DNA from: an uncultured Phascolarctobacterium sp.
GTDB taxonomy: Bacteria > Bacillota > Negativicutes > Acidaminococcales > Acidaminococcaceae
Length of the DNA stretch: 49,818 nucleotides
Assembly (NCBI GenBank): GCA_958448515.1
Contig: CAUDEF010000014.1
Coordinates: 1 to 49,818, forward strand
Direction of reading: 5' to 3'
The position numbers and the translations under genes are program-made. The notes beneath the pieces were generated by a model, which worked only from the letters and a program-made list of their open reading frames with translations, ran no database searches and was not told where the DNA came from. Shown piece by piece: positions 17,103-25,736 of this stretch. Position 1 is the stretch's first letter. The number at the start of each line of letters is the position of its first letter.

Positions 17103-17734
17103 TGAAAAATATTGATTATGGTATTTATCTTGTTACAGACGATCACTGTCTGAAAGGCAGCAGTTTAATAGACAGTGTGGAAGCTGCTTTGCAGGGCGGA
17201 GTAACACTGGTTCAGTATCGCGGCAAAGATAAGAGCGGATATTTTCTATATCAGGAGGCTAAAGAGTTAAAACAGCTTTGTGATAAATATAATGTTCCGC
17301 TGATTATAAATGACAGAATAGATATTGCTCTGCTGGTAGGTGCTGCAGGAGTGCATCTTGGTCAGGATGATATTCCATGCAGAGAAGCCAGAAAAATTTT
17401 GGGCAGTGAGTTTATTATTGGTGTATCTGCGCATAATGTTAAAGAGGCGCAGCAGGCTGTGGCTGATGGCGCCGATTATCTTGGCAGCGGGGCTGTATTT
17501 GGCAGTCAGACCAAAACTGATGTTAATACTCTTGGCCTTGATGATCTGAATAAAATTTGCACCGCCGTAAATATTCCTGTGGTTGGTATTGGCGGCATAA
17601 CCTCTGATAATTACGATGAAGTTTTAAAGGCTGGGGCCTGCGGAGCAGCTGTTGTAAGCGGTATTTTAGGTGCTTATGACATCAAAGTAGCAGCAGAAAC
17701 ATTCAGAAATATTCTGTGCAAGTATAAAAAATAA
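17102..17734 (+). CDS. thiE: Thiamine-phosphate synthase
   Basis: Joins HMP-PP and thiazole phosphate to thiamine phosphate; TIM barrel. I use ATG 17102 (ATGA overlap with thiM), giving 210 residues, the family length. Motifs: QYRGKDKSG, INDRIDIALLVGAAGVHLGQ, the GAVFGSQTK loop and GIGGI near the end. A longer frame from 17063 overlaps thiM and adds unrelated residues. Last gene of the thiDME operon. Confidence 0.95.
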   Translation: MKNIDYGIYLVTDDHCLKGSSLIDSVEAALQGGVTLVQYRGKDKSGYFLYQEAKELKQLCDKYNVPLIINDRIDIALLVGAAGVHLGQDDIPCREARKILGSEFIIGVSAHNVKEAQQAVADGADYLGSGAVFGSQTKTDVNTLGLDDLNKICTAVNIPVVGIGGITSDNYDEVLKAGACGAAVVSGILGAYDIKVAAETFRNILCKYKK

Positions 17735-17738
17735 TTTT

Positions 17739-17780
17739 AAATGCTCAGTTTGCTGAAAAGTGAACTGAGCATTTTGTTTT
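17739..17780 (+). terminator. Terminator of thiDME
   Basis: AAATGCTCAGTT (17739-17750) pairs with AACTGAGCATTT (17763-17774), then T-rich. Confidence 0.88.
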
Positions 17781-17794
17781 ATTATGAAAAATAT

Positions 17795-17819
17795 ATTATC
17801 AATAATGATTATTGATAAT
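17795..17819. promoter_or_regulatory. Perfect 25-bp palindrome, candidate Fur-family operator
   Basis: ATTATCAATAAT, a central G, then its exact reverse complement (12-1-12). It lies 45 bp before the -35 of the ZIP transporter promoter. Its A/T-rich GATAAT/ATTATC content resembles Fur/Zur/PerR-type boxes. A second, imperfect TGATAATTATTA lies at 17904-17915 between the -10 and the start codon. Confidence 0.6.
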
Positions 17820-17864
17820 TTACAGATAGTACATATAAAATTAACAGAAATTTGCCATAAATTC

Positions 17865-17893
17865 TTGTCTGCAGAATTAATCGGTAATATAAT
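17865..17893 (+). promoter_or_regulatory. Promoter of the ZIP transporter gene
   Basis: TTGTCT (17865-17870) and TATAAT (17888-17893) with an exact 17-bp spacer, flanked on both sides by GATAAT-type sequences. Confidence 0.6.
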
Positions 17894-17928
17894 TATGAGT
17901 AAATGATAATTATTAAAGGAGGTTTATT

Positions 17929-18732
17929 ATGCATGAAAATTTAGCCATTGCATTTTTATTTACGCTGATTGCGGGTATGTCAACGATGATTGGCAGCTGT
18001 ATTGCTTTTTTGGCTGATAATACAAATAAAAAGTTTTTGTCGTTCAGTTTAGGTTTTTCTGCAGGAATTATGATTTATGTTTCCATGATTGAAATTTTTC
18101 CTGAGGCTCAGGAGATTTTGGTAGCTGAACTTGGCAAGCAGCAAGGTGCCTGGGTAACAGTTATTGCCTTTTTTGCCGGAATGCTTATGATTGCGCTGAT
18201 AGATAAATTAATTCCTGATGAGGAAAATCCACATGAACTTACTATTATAGATGATACTGAGCATCAGGAGGCAAAAAGAAAAAATTTGATGCGTACCGGT
18301 ATTTTTACTGCACTTGCAATAACAATACATAACTTTCCGGAAGGTTTGGCAACATTTGTATCAGCTTTAAGAGAACCGGAACTGGCAATTCCTATTGTAT
18401 TTGCAATAGCTTTGCATAACATACCTGAAGGCATTGCTGTATCTGCACCTATTTATCAGGCAACAGGCTCAAAGGCAAGAGCATTTGCGTATTCTGCAAT
18501 TTCAGGTCTGGCAGAGCCTGCAGGAGCTCTTATTGGCTGGCTTATTCTGCTGCCATTTATGAATGACATTGTTTATGGTGTAATTTTTGCCGGTGTAGCA
18601 GGTATCATGGTTTTTATTTCTCTTGATGAATTACTTCCTGCATCAAGAGCTTTTGGAGAGTATCACCTGTCGTTGTACGGATTAATTATTGGCATGGTTG
18701 TTATGGCTGTAAGTTTGCTGATGTTCATTTAG
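17929..18732 (+). CDS. zupT: ZIP-family divalent metal transporter (ZupT type)
   Basis: Inner-membrane importer of zinc and/or other divalent metals (iron, manganese). The 267 residues form about eight membrane segments. The paired metal-site motifs HNFPEGLATF (near residue 134) and HNIPEGIAVS (near 164) are diagnostic for the ZupT/GufA branch. AAAGGAGG (17915-17922) gives a strong ribosome binding site. It stands alone between the thiDME terminator and rnpB, and the flanking palindromes suggest metal-dependent repression, though which metal is unknown. Confidence 0.9.
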   Translation: MHENLAIAFLFTLIAGMSTMIGSCIAFLADNTNKKFLSFSLGFSAGIMIYVSMIEIFPEAQEILVAELGKQQGAWVTVIAFFAGMLMIALIDKLIPDEENPHELTIIDDTEHQEAKRKNLMRTGIFTALAITIHNFPEGLATFVSALREPELAIPIVFAIALHNIPEGIAVSAPIYQATGSKARAFAYSAISGLAEPAGALIGWLILLPFMNDIVYGVIFAGVAGIMVFISLDELLPASRAFGEYHLSLYGLIIGMVVMAVSLLMFI

Positions 18733-18739
18733 AAGTTGT

Positions 18740-18768
18740 TTGACTAGTTGTGGTTAATGTGATAGACT
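18740..18768 (+). promoter_or_regulatory. Promoter of rnpB
   Basis: TTGACT (18740-18745), 17-bp spacer, TAGACT (18763-18768). The predicted transcript start coincides with the 5' strand of RNase P helix P1. Confidence 0.65.
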
Positions 18769-18772
18769 GTTG

Positions 18773-19128
18773 TTTGTGAGTGTGAAAGATAATCGCGGAT
18801 GGCTTATAGCCAGATGAGGAAAGTCCGAGCTCCACAGGGCAGAATGCCGGATAACGTCCGGCGAGGGTAACCTCAGGGAAAGTGCCACAGAAATGTGTAC
18901 CGCCTGCTTTGCAGGTAAGGGTGGAACGGTGCGGTAAGAGCGCACCAGCAGTCAGGTAACTGGCTGGCTAGGTAAACCCCATTCGGAGCAAGACCAAATA
19001 GGGAAGGGATGAAGCGGCCCGCTGAGCCTTCCGGGTTGTGTCGCTTGAGCCTGTAAGTAATTACAGGTCTAGATAAATGATTATCACCGCTTAGCGGAAC
19101 AGAACTCGGCTTATTGAGCACTCATAAA
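18773..19128 (+). ncRNA. rnpB: RNase P RNA (type A)
   Basis: Catalytic RNA of ribonuclease P, which matures tRNA 5' ends. The conserved CR-I region GAGGAAAGTCCGAGCTCC (18818 onward), the central GCACCAGCAG-type region and the 3' AGAACTCGGCTTA (19101 onward) are present. Helix P1 forms between TTTGTGAGTG (18773-18782) and CACTCATAAA (19119-19128). The layout is the ancestral type A, not the Bacillus type B, which argues against a Bacilli host. Confidence 0.96.
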
Positions 19129-19135
19129 TGTAATC

Positions 19136-19163
19136 AAAGACACGTGGTAGCACGTGTCTTTTT
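19136..19163 (+). terminator. Terminator of rnpB
   Basis: AAAGACACGTG and CACGTGTCTTT around a GTAG loop (19147-19150), followed by T5. Confidence 0.92.
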
Positions 19164-19271
19164 CGTGTTGTTTAAAAAAGTATAGTTAAGATTATTTTAA
19201 TAATGAAAATTTATAATGAGTGATAAAGATCTGCTGATCTGAAATAATTTATTTTTTTGTGGTGAATTCTG

Positions 19272-20198
19272 ATGAAAAAAATTTCTATAGTTGTTCCTGT
19301 ATTTAATGAGCAGGAAAATTTACACGAATTTCATAAGCGTATTACTGATGTTATGACAGCAGAACCGTATGATTATAATATTATTTTTGTTGATGATGGT
19401 TCTTCTGACAGAAGTGCAGAAATTCTTGCAGAGTTATCTGAAAAGGATGAGCATGTTGAAGCGTATCTTTTGTCAAGAAACTACGGACATCAGATGGCAT
19501 TAACCTGCGGACTGGATAATGCAGATAGTGACGCTGTTATTACTATGGATGGAGATATGCAGCACCCGCCTGAGCTTCTGCCTGAACTGCTGCGTTTATG
19601 GGAAAATGGCTTTGAAATAGTAATGACCAAGCGCCTTGCTACAGAAGATGCCGGATTTATCAAACGAACTACATCCGCATTATATTACAAACTTATAAAC
19701 ACCATGTCAAAAGTTGAGATTACACCAGGCGGTTCGGATTTCAGACTGATGGACAAAAAAGCTGTCGAAGCATTCAGACTGTATCGCGAGCGAGCAAGAT
19801 TTATAAGAGGTATGGTTAATACTTTAGGCTTTAAAGTATCTGTGATTGAATTTGTTGCTCCGCCAAGATTTGCAGGAAATTCAAAATTTAATATGCGTAA
19901 AATGCTACATTTTGCGCTGGATGGCATTACTGCATTTTCTAATCTCCCTCTGCGCTGGGCATTTTATATTGGTTTTATTTTTGGTATCTGCAGTATTTTG
20001 CTTTTGGGACATGTTTTCTATGTAAAATATATTACTGATGATGCAGTGCCGGGATGGGCCACAACAACAGTGAGTGTTTTGTTTTTAGGTGGCATCCAGT
20101 TGATGGGCATTGGTATACTTGGAGAATACATAGGACGTATTTTTGAAGAAATTAAACACAGACCGCTGTATTTAGTGTCACGCCATATAAAAAAATGA
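19272..20198 (+). CDS. Family 2 glycosyltransferase, dolichol-phosphate-mannose-synthase-like
   Basis: Membrane-bound GT2 enzyme of 308 residues of the DPM/GtrB type, which transfers a sugar from a nucleotide sugar to a polyprenyl-phosphate carrier. The GT-A domain has VPVFNEQENL, VDDGSSDRS and the metal-binding DGDMQHPPE near residues 95-103; two hydrophobic segments follow at about 231-255 and 268-290. Sugar and acceptor are unknown. Typical roles are glycosylation of LPS, teichoic acids or undecaprenyl-linked intermediates. Confidence 0.88.
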   Translation: MKKISIVVPVFNEQENLHEFHKRITDVMTAEPYDYNIIFVDDGSSDRSAEILAELSEKDEHVEAYLLSRNYGHQMALTCGLDNADSDAVITMDGDMQHPPELLPELLRLWENGFEIVMTKRLATEDAGFIKRTTSALYYKLINTMSKVEITPGGSDFRLMDKKAVEAFRLYRERARFIRGMVNTLGFKVSVIEFVAPPRFAGNSKFNMRKMLHFALDGITAFSNLPLRWAFYIGFIFGICSILLLGHVFYVKYITDDAVPGWATTTVSVLFLGGIQLMGIGILGEYIGRIFEEIKHRPLYLVSRHIKK

Positions 20199-20205
20199 TT
20201 TTTGT

Positions 20206-20234
20206 TTTACAAAATTAGTAGTATATGGTAGAAT
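20206..20234 (+). promoter_or_regulatory. Promoter of the NlpC/P60 gene
   Basis: TTTACA (20206-20211), 17-bp spacer, TAGAAT (20229-20234) with an extended TGG before it. Confidence 0.5.
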
Positions 20235-20261
20235 ATATGTGTACTATAGTAAGAGGATGTG

Positions 20262-20936
20262 GTGCCCTTGGGTAAGAAGAGGTTTATTGCAGTTTTAGCA
20301 TTTACATTGATTTTGACATTAGGCAATGCTGTTTCAGCTTTTGCTGCCTTTGAATATGGTGATGAAGGCCAGGAAGTTATGGCCATTCAGAAAAGACTTG
20401 TTGAGTTAAGTTACAGCTTAAAAAGTATTGACGGAGAGTTTGGTCATGAGACCGAAAACGCTATCAAAAAATTTCAGACCGACAGGGGGCTGGTTGTTGA
20501 TGGTATAGTAGGATCAGACACCTACAGAGCGTTAATGAACAAAGACATTCCTCCCAATCGTGGAAGAAGCTCAGTTGTAAGAAAGATTTTAAGAACTGCT
20601 TACAGTGTCATTGGTACTCCGTATGTGTTTGGTGGAACTTCTCCTTATGGTTTTGACTGCTCTGGCTTTACCCAGTATGCATTTGCCAGTGCTGGCGTAA
20701 GCATCCCAAGAACAGCAGACAATCAGTTGTACTATGGTAAAAGCATTCCCATGAGTGATTTGCGTGTTGGCGATTTGGTATTTTACACTACTTATGCTCC
20801 GGGCGCTTCTCACTGCGGCATCTACCTCGGCAATGGTAAATTTATCCATGCAGGAACAAGTACTGGTGTAACAGTTGCTTCTGCGTTTACCGGTTACTGG
20901 GGCGCAAGATATTACGGTGCGTGCAGAATTTTATAA
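20262..20936 (+). CDS. Secreted peptidoglycan-binding NlpC/P60 endopeptidase
   Basis: Cell-wall hydrolase that cleaves peptide cross-bridge or stem peptides. A signal peptide (KKRF then a hydrophobic stretch ending AVSAFA) is followed by a PG_binding_1 domain (about residues 32-93) and a C-terminal NlpC/P60 domain with Cys133 (FDCSGFTQY), His184 (ASHCGIYLG) and His196 (FIHAGT). About 224 residues. The start is uncertain: GTG 20259, GTG 20262 and TTG 20268 are all in frame; AGAGG at 20252-20256 best fits 20262. Confidence 0.9.
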   Translation: MPLGKKRFIAVLAFTLILTLGNAVSAFAAFEYGDEGQEVMAIQKRLVELSYSLKSIDGEFGHETENAIKKFQTDRGLVVDGIVGSDTYRALMNKDIPPNRGRSSVVRKILRTAYSVIGTPYVFGGTSPYGFDCSGFTQYAFASAGVSIPRTADNQLYYGKSIPMSDLRVGDLVFYTTYAPGASHCGIYLGNGKFIHAGTSTGVTVASAFTGYWGARYYGACRIL

Positions 20937-20942
20937 GAGATT

Positions 20943-20972
20943 AAGCAGACGGTGTTTACTGTCTGCTTTTTT
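20943..20972 (+). terminator. Terminator after the NlpC/P60 gene
   Basis: AAGCAGACGGT and ACTGTCTGCTT (one G-T pair) with a GTTT loop, then T6. Confidence 0.88.
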
Positions 20973-20994
20973 GTTGCAATGAATAAGCAAATAT

Positions 20995-21022
20995 TTGATT
21001 TTTTTAGTGAGTGTGATATAAT
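20995..21022 (+). promoter_or_regulatory. Promoter of the cbi operon
   Basis: TTGATT (20995-21000) and TATAAT (21017-21022), 16-bp spacer. The transcript would start just before the riboswitch P1 helix. Confidence 0.55.
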
Positions 21023-21035
21023 AACATAGTAATTC

Positions 21036-21160
21036 TGTATATGAGCGCCGCAAGGCTTAAATGATCAGATAATTAATACGGTCCCGCCGCTGTGCAAGCT
21101 TATGCTTAAGTCAGCAGTCAACTCATATATCTGGCTAGAATCCACGGGCGATGGAGACTG
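21036..21160 (+). promoter_or_regulatory. Cobalamin riboswitch, reduced/variant class
   Basis: P1 pairs TATATGAG (21038-21045) with CTCATATA (21122-21129). The core GTCCCGCCGCTGTG (21081-21094) matches the conserved L5 region, and AAGTCAGCAGTCA (21108-21120) is a divergent B12 box. P13 is TCCA/TGGA (21141-21155) closing a CGGGCGA loop that can pair with CCCG in L5, the kissing interaction of cobalamin riboswitches. The GGTGAGAATCC element of the classical class is absent. It controls the cbiD operon. Confidence 0.8.
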
Positions 21161-21198
21161 CAGCGATACTGGTAATTTATTATTAGTTAGGTGTGTCT

Positions 21199-21240
21199 TT
21201 ATGACTTCTGTCGGATCTGGCAGGAGTCTTTTATTTTTAT
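21199..21240 (+). terminator. Riboswitch-controlled terminator before cbiD
   Basis: GACTTCTG (21203-21210) pairs with CAGGAGTC (21221-21228), then TTTTATTTTT. It is the expression platform; ligand-bound RNA should favour termination. Confidence 0.75.
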
Positions 21241-21286
21241 TAGTAATAAATTGCATTTGATAAAATATTATAAAGGAGGCTGCGGG

Positions 21287-22426
21287 ATGGAAGAATATCA
21301 GTTCTCGCAGGGTAAAAATCTTCGCTGTGGGTATACAACAGGCAGCTGTGCCACTGCGGCAGCTAAGGCAGCAGCGATGATGCTTTTACATAAAGAGAGT
21401 ATAAACACAGTAAAAATAGATACTCCCAAAGGCGTAATCCTTGAACTGGAGCCTTTGGAGATAGAAAATACTGAATCCTACTCCAGCTGTGCCATAAGAA
21501 AGGATGCAGGTGATGATCCGGATGATACGCATGGAGTTCTGGTTTTTGCCAAAGTCGAAAAGTCACCTGAAGCAGGCATTGAGCTGTGCGGCGGTGTAGG
21601 CGTAGGCGTTGTTACAAAACCCGGACTTGCATGTGCTGTGGGCGGACCTGCAATTAATCCTGTGCCAAGAAAGATGATTTTACAGGCAGTGGAGGAAGCA
21701 GCGCAAAGTGCAGGTTATAAAGGCGGCCTTAAGGTTACTATTTCTATTCCTGCCGGAGTTGAGATAGCGAAAAAAACCTTTAATCCGCGTCTGGGTATTG
21801 TTGGCGGTCTTTCTGTACTTGGCACAAGCGGTATTGTAGAACCAATGAGTGAACGGGCGTTGATTGAAACTATGTATGTGGAGCTTAATGCTCAGAAAGC
21901 AAAAGGAAACAAGCATCTTTTAGTATTTTTTGGCAATTATGGGGAAGATTTTACCCGTGATGTGTTAAAACTTAATCTTGAAGATTCTGTAACCTGCAGT
22001 AATTTTGTAGGTGAGCTTTTAGATTATGCGGTGTTCTGCGGTTTTGAAAGCCTACTGTTAATCGGGCATTCAGGAAAGCTGGTCAAGCTTGCTCAGGGGG
22101 TAATGAATACACATTCCAAATATGCTGACTGCAGAACAGAGTTTATGGCTATGCAGGCCATGTTTCATGGAGCATCACCTGCTGTTGGGCAGGAGATTTA
22201 CAAATGTCTGACAACTGATGAAGTTGTAAAAGTGCTTCGGCGGGAGAACCTTTTTGATAAAATTATTCCGGAAGTAACTAAGAAAATTGATTTTTACATG
22301 CAGCATAGAGTGCATGGTAAAATAAAAACTGCTGCTTTAATGTTTTCTAATGTCTACGGAGTTTTAGGAAAAACTGAGTATGCGGATGAACTTATTAAAC
22401 TACATGTAAAAAAAGAAGGAGAATGA
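21287..22426 (+). CDS. cbiD: Cobalt-precorrin-5B C1-methyltransferase CbiD
   Basis: Anaerobic corrin-ring enzyme that methylates C1. The 379-residue protein has the family's LRCGYTTGSCATAAAKAA near the N-terminus and GEDFTRDVLKL, LLIGHSGKLVKLAQG in the C-terminal half. The start is ATG 21287 with AAAGGAGG at 21272-21279; a longer frame reaching back to 21191 runs through the terminator and is not coding. First gene of a 14-gene operon under the upstream riboswitch. Confidence 0.95.
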   Translation: MEEYQFSQGKNLRCGYTTGSCATAAAKAAAMMLLHKESINTVKIDTPKGVILELEPLEIENTESYSSCAIRKDAGDDPDDTHGVLVFAKVEKSPEAGIELCGGVGVGVVTKPGLACAVGGPAINPVPRKMILQAVEEAAQSAGYKGGLKVTISIPAGVEIAKKTFNPRLGIVGGLSVLGTSGIVEPMSERALIETMYVELNAQKAKGNKHLLVFFGNYGEDFTRDVLKLNLEDSVTCSNFVGELLDYAVFCGFESLLLIGHSGKLVKLAQGVMNTHSKYADCRTEFMAMQAMFHGASPAVGQEIYKCLTTDEVVKVLRRENLFDKIIPEVTKKIDFYMQHRVHGKIKTAALMFSNVYGVLGKTEYADELIKLHVKKEGE

Positions 22427-22433
22427 GAGAAAT

Positions 22434-23135
22434 ATGAGAGGCAAACTTTACAGTGTGGGTATCGGACCTGGAGATCCGGAGCTTTTGACATTAAAGGCGG
22501 TTCGTCTTTTGAAAGAGTGCGATGTTGTTGCTCTGCCAAAAGGAGATACTGATGTTATGACTGCAAAAAATATCGTTAATCAGGTTGTAAACCTGGATGA
22601 AAAAGAGCAGTTGATTATTTACATGCCTATGACTAAAGATATGGCAGCTATGGATAAAGCTCACAAAGAAGGTGCTGAAGCTGTAATTAAATTACTTGAT
22701 GAAGGCAAAAACGTAGTATTCATCACTTTAGGCTGTCCTACTGTGTATGCAACCTGCATTTATGTACATAAACTGGTACTTCAGGCAGGCTATGATGCTG
22801 AGCTTGTTGCCGGTGTTACATCTATCTGTGCAGTGGCTGCAAGACTGAATACATCCTTGTGTGAAAGGGCAGAACCTCTTATCATTCTTCCTGGAAGCTA
22901 TAAAGAAGCTACTAAATTCCTGGATGGCCCCGGCAACAAAGTATTGATGAAATCTGCCAGCGAAATCGGACGAGTTCGTGATGAACTTAAAGAACGCGGC
23001 CTGATTAAAAATGCTGCTATGGTTGAACGCTGCGGACTTCCCGGTGAAAAAGTTTATCGTAACCTTGAAGAAATTGATCCTAACAGTAGTTATTTCTCTG
23101 TTATTCTGGTTAAAGAAAAGGAGTTGGATAAATAA
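22434..23135 (+). CDS. cbiL: Cobalt-precorrin-2 C20-methyltransferase CbiL
   Basis: SAM-dependent methyltransferase of the tetrapyrrole methylase family, acting at C20. 233 residues. The N-terminal VGIGPGDPELLTLKAVRLL and the FITLGCPTVYAT and GVTSICAVAARL motifs are those of CbiL/CobI rather than other family members. It overlaps cbiF by one base. AAGGAG within the end of cbiD provides its ribosome binding site. Confidence 0.93.
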   Translation: MRGKLYSVGIGPGDPELLTLKAVRLLKECDVVALPKGDTDVMTAKNIVNQVVNLDEKEQLIIYMPMTKDMAAMDKAHKEGAEAVIKLLDEGKNVVFITLGCPTVYATCIYVHKLVLQAGYDAELVAGVTSICAVAARLNTSLCERAEPLIILPGSYKEATKFLDGPGNKVLMKSASEIGRVRDELKERGLIKNAAMVERCGLPGEKVYRNLEEIDPNSSYFSVILVKEKELDK

Positions 23136-23920
23136 TGATTTATTTTATTGGTGCAGGTCCTGGTGCAGTTGATTTAATTACTGTTAAAGGTAAAGAATTA
23201 TTAGAAAAAGCTGATTTGATTATATATGCAGGTTCTTTGGTTAATCCCGGACTTTTGCAATATGCAAAACCGGAATGCGTAATCATGGACAGTGCTAAAA
23301 TGACTTTGGAAGAAGTTATTGCAGCAATGGTACCTGCTGCTCAGGAAGGCAAACTTGTTGTTCGTCTTCATACCGGTGATCCCAGTGTATACGGTGCGCA
23401 TCGCGAACAGATTGATTTGCTGCGCAGCTATAACCTGGATTTTGAAATTGTTCCCGGTGTAAGCTCTTTCTGCGCTGCAGCTGCTGCTCTTGATGCAGAA
23501 TATACTTTGCCTAATGTAAGTCAGTCTGTAATCATTACTCGTATGGAAGGCAGAACTCCTGTTCCCAGCAGACAAAAAATTGCTGACTATGCTGCTCACA
23601 GAGCAACAATGGTTATTTTTCTCAGTTCTGGTATGCTGGACAAACTGCAGGTAGAGCTGGTTAAAGGCGGTTATAAAGAAGATACTCCGGCTGCTATTGT
23701 TTATAAAGCATCCTGGCCGGATGAAAAAGTTGTTCGCTGCACAGTTGGAACTTTGGCTGAAAGTGCTGCAAAACACAATATTACAAAAACAGCTTTGATT
23801 ACCGTAGGTAACTTCCTTGGCAACGAATATGACCGCAGTGAGCTTTACAATCCTACTTTTGCACATGGATATCGTGAAGCTGATCCTGAAAAATTAAATG
23901 TAAAACCCGAGGTTAAATAA
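23135..23920 (+). CDS. cbiF: Cobalt-precorrin-4 C11-methyltransferase CbiF
   Basis: Tetrapyrrole methylase of 261 residues acting at C11. Recognised by YFIGAGPGAVDLITVKG, YAGSLVNP, LHTGDPSVYGA and TRMEGRTPVP, all signatures of CbiF/CobM. It overlaps cbiL by one base and its stop codon is immediately followed by the start of cbiG, so translation is coupled. Confidence 0.95.
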   Translation: MIYFIGAGPGAVDLITVKGKELLEKADLIIYAGSLVNPGLLQYAKPECVIMDSAKMTLEEVIAAMVPAAQEGKLVVRLHTGDPSVYGAHREQIDLLRSYNLDFEIVPGVSSFCAAAAALDAEYTLPNVSQSVIITRMEGRTPVPSRQKIADYAAHRATMVIFLSSGMLDKLQVELVKGGYKEDTPAAIVYKASWPDEKVVRCTVGTLAESAAKHNITKTALITVGNFLGNEYDRSELYNPTFAHGYREADPEKLNVKPEVK

Positions 23921-24991
23921 ATGAAGGCGGTTATTTACTCCTTTTCCAGACGCGGCGCAGAGCTTAGCAAAAAGATAAGATCTGTTTTGCATATGCTTGG
24001 CTATGATGCCAAGGCAGAAACTTTAGCTAAATATGCTGATGCTGAAATTGGAGTAATTGAGCCGGATTGCAAAACGGCATGCAAGCATGCTTTTACTGAA
24101 TGCGGTGCAGTTATTTTTGTAGGTGCGGCAGGTATTGCTGTGCGTACCATAGCACCTTATATTCAGGGAAAAACAAAAGATCCGGCAGTCATCAATATTG
24201 ATGAACGCGGTAATTTTGTGATACCTCTTTTGTCAGGACATATTGGCGGTGCCAATGAACTGTCCAGAGTAATTGCGGATAAAATAGGAGCAATGCCCTG
24301 TGTTACAACTGCTACTGATGTCAACGGACTGTTTGCGGTTGATGAATGGGCTGCACGTAATAACTTGCTTATAGACTCAATGGCAGCTGCCAAAGAGTTT
24401 GCAGCTGTACTAGTTAATAATGATATTGCCGGTATATACAGTGATTTTGTAATTGAAGGAAATCTGCCGCAGAATACTATTGCGGTTGAACAAAAAAATA
24501 CAGAATTACCTTGCGGACTGGCAATAACTGTTTATAAAAATATCAGTCCCTTTAAGATAACGTTGAAGCTTATTCCGCAGATAGTACATTTGGGTATAGG
24601 CTGCAGGCGCAATACTCCTAAGGAAAAAATTGCGTATTTAGTTAACAGGGAGCTTGACAGATTAAATATTGACAGACGGGCGGTTTGCGCTGTAGCGTCT
24701 GTTGATTTGAAAAAAGATGAAGCTGGACTGCTGGAATTTGCTGCTGAAAATCAGTGGCGGGCTAATTTTTATACGGCAGATGAACTAAATGCTGTTGAAG
24801 GTGATTTTGCACCTTCTGCTTTTGTAAGCAGCATAGTTGGCGTTAATAATGTCTGTGAACGCAGTGCAGTTCTTGACAGCAGCGGAGGCAAAGTTCTGCT
24901 GCATAAAACAAGCTGCGACGGAGTGACGCTGGCTGTTGCTGTTGAAAATCTTCATCTTGATTTTTCTAAAACAGGTTTGAAAACTAATTAA
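23921..24991 (+). CDS. cbiG: Cobalt-precorrin-5A hydrolase CbiG
   Basis: Opens the delta-lactone of cobalt-precorrin-5A and releases acetaldehyde, an anaerobic-pathway-specific step. 356 residues: an N-terminal CbiG_N domain (VFVGAAGIAVRTIAP near residue 66, LLSGHIGGANELSR near 103), a mid region, and a C-terminal CbiG_C domain (HLGIGCRRNTPKE near 226, ASVDLKKDE). No fusion to cbiH or cbiF is seen, unlike some Firmicutes. Confidence 0.94.
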   Translation: MKAVIYSFSRRGAELSKKIRSVLHMLGYDAKAETLAKYADAEIGVIEPDCKTACKHAFTECGAVIFVGAAGIAVRTIAPYIQGKTKDPAVINIDERGNFVIPLLSGHIGGANELSRVIADKIGAMPCVTTATDVNGLFAVDEWAARNNLLIDSMAAAKEFAAVLVNNDIAGIYSDFVIEGNLPQNTIAVEQKNTELPCGLAITVYKNISPFKITLKLIPQIVHLGIGCRRNTPKEKIAYLVNRELDRLNIDRRAVCAVASVDLKKDEAGLLEFAAENQWRANFYTADELNAVEGDFAPSAFVSSIVGVNNVCERSAVLDSSGGKVLLHKTSCDGVTLAVAVENLHLDFSKTGLKTN

Positions 24992-25004
24992 GGATGGTAT
25001 AGAA

Positions 25005-25736
25005 ATGTCTAAATTATTTGTTGTTGGTCTTGGCCCCGGCGGCGTAGAACAAATGACTAAGAGAGCTTATGAAGCTTTAAAATCCTGTGATGTTATTGCA
25101 GGTTATCATGTATATGTTAATTTGATTAAGGAAGATTTTGCTGAAAAAGAATTTTTATCTACCGGCATGCGCAAAGAAGTTGATCGCTGCAAATTAGCTT
25201 TGGAAGAAGCTTTAAAAGGCAAAACCGTTGCTATGATTTCCAGCGGTGACGCAGGTGTTTACGGTATGGCAGGCATTATGTATCAGGTTGCAGCTGATCA
25301 TCCGGAAGTTGAAATTGAAGTTGTTCCCGGTATTACAGCTGCTTGCTCCGGCGCTGCTGTTTTAGGCGCTCCGTTAATCAGTGATTTCTGCCTGATTTCC
25401 TTAAGCGATTTGCTCACTCCGTGGGAAAAAATTGAAAAACGCCTTGATTGCGCGTCTCAGGCTGATTTCTGCATCTGCCTTTACAATCCGTCCAGTATTA
25501 AACGTCATGATTATTTGCAGAAAGCTTGCGATATTATGCTCAAAAATCAGAGCGGAGATGTTCCGGCAGGTATTGTACGCAATATCGGCCGTGAAGGCGA
25601 AGAGTACGAAATTACCACTTTAAAAGAACTGCGTGATAAAAAAGTAGATATGTTCTCTACCGTTATCATTGGCAACAGCCAGACTCAGGTTATTAATGGT
25701 AAGCTTGTTACTCCTCGCGGCTACAGATTAGCATGA
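25005..25736 (+). CDS. cbiH: Cobalt-precorrin-3B C17-methyltransferase CbiH
   Basis: Ring-contraction methyltransferase of 243 residues in the tetrapyrrole methylase family. VVGLGPGGVEQMT, the GYHVYVNLI segment, SSGDAGVYGMAG and LYNPSSIKR are typical of CbiH/CobJ. It overlaps cbiJ by four bases (ATGA). No extra C-terminal nitrite-reductase-like domain is present. Confidence 0.94.
   Translation: MSKLFVVGLGPGGVEQMTKRAYEALKSCDVIAGYHVYVNLIKEDFAEKEFLSTGMRKEVDRCKLALEEALKGKTVAMISSGDAGVYGMAGIMYQVAADHPEVEIEVVPGITAACSGAAVLGAPLISDFCLISLSDLLTPWEKIEKRLDCASQADFCICLYNPSSIKRHDYLQKACDIMLKNQSGDVPAGIVRNIGREGEEYEITTLKELRDKKVDMFSTVIIGNSQTQVINGKLVTPRGYRLA

Noticed and set aside
21191..21286. N-terminal extension of cbiD by 32 residues
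   Set aside because: The extension runs through the riboswitch terminator and has no conserved residues; ATG 21287 has a perfect SD.
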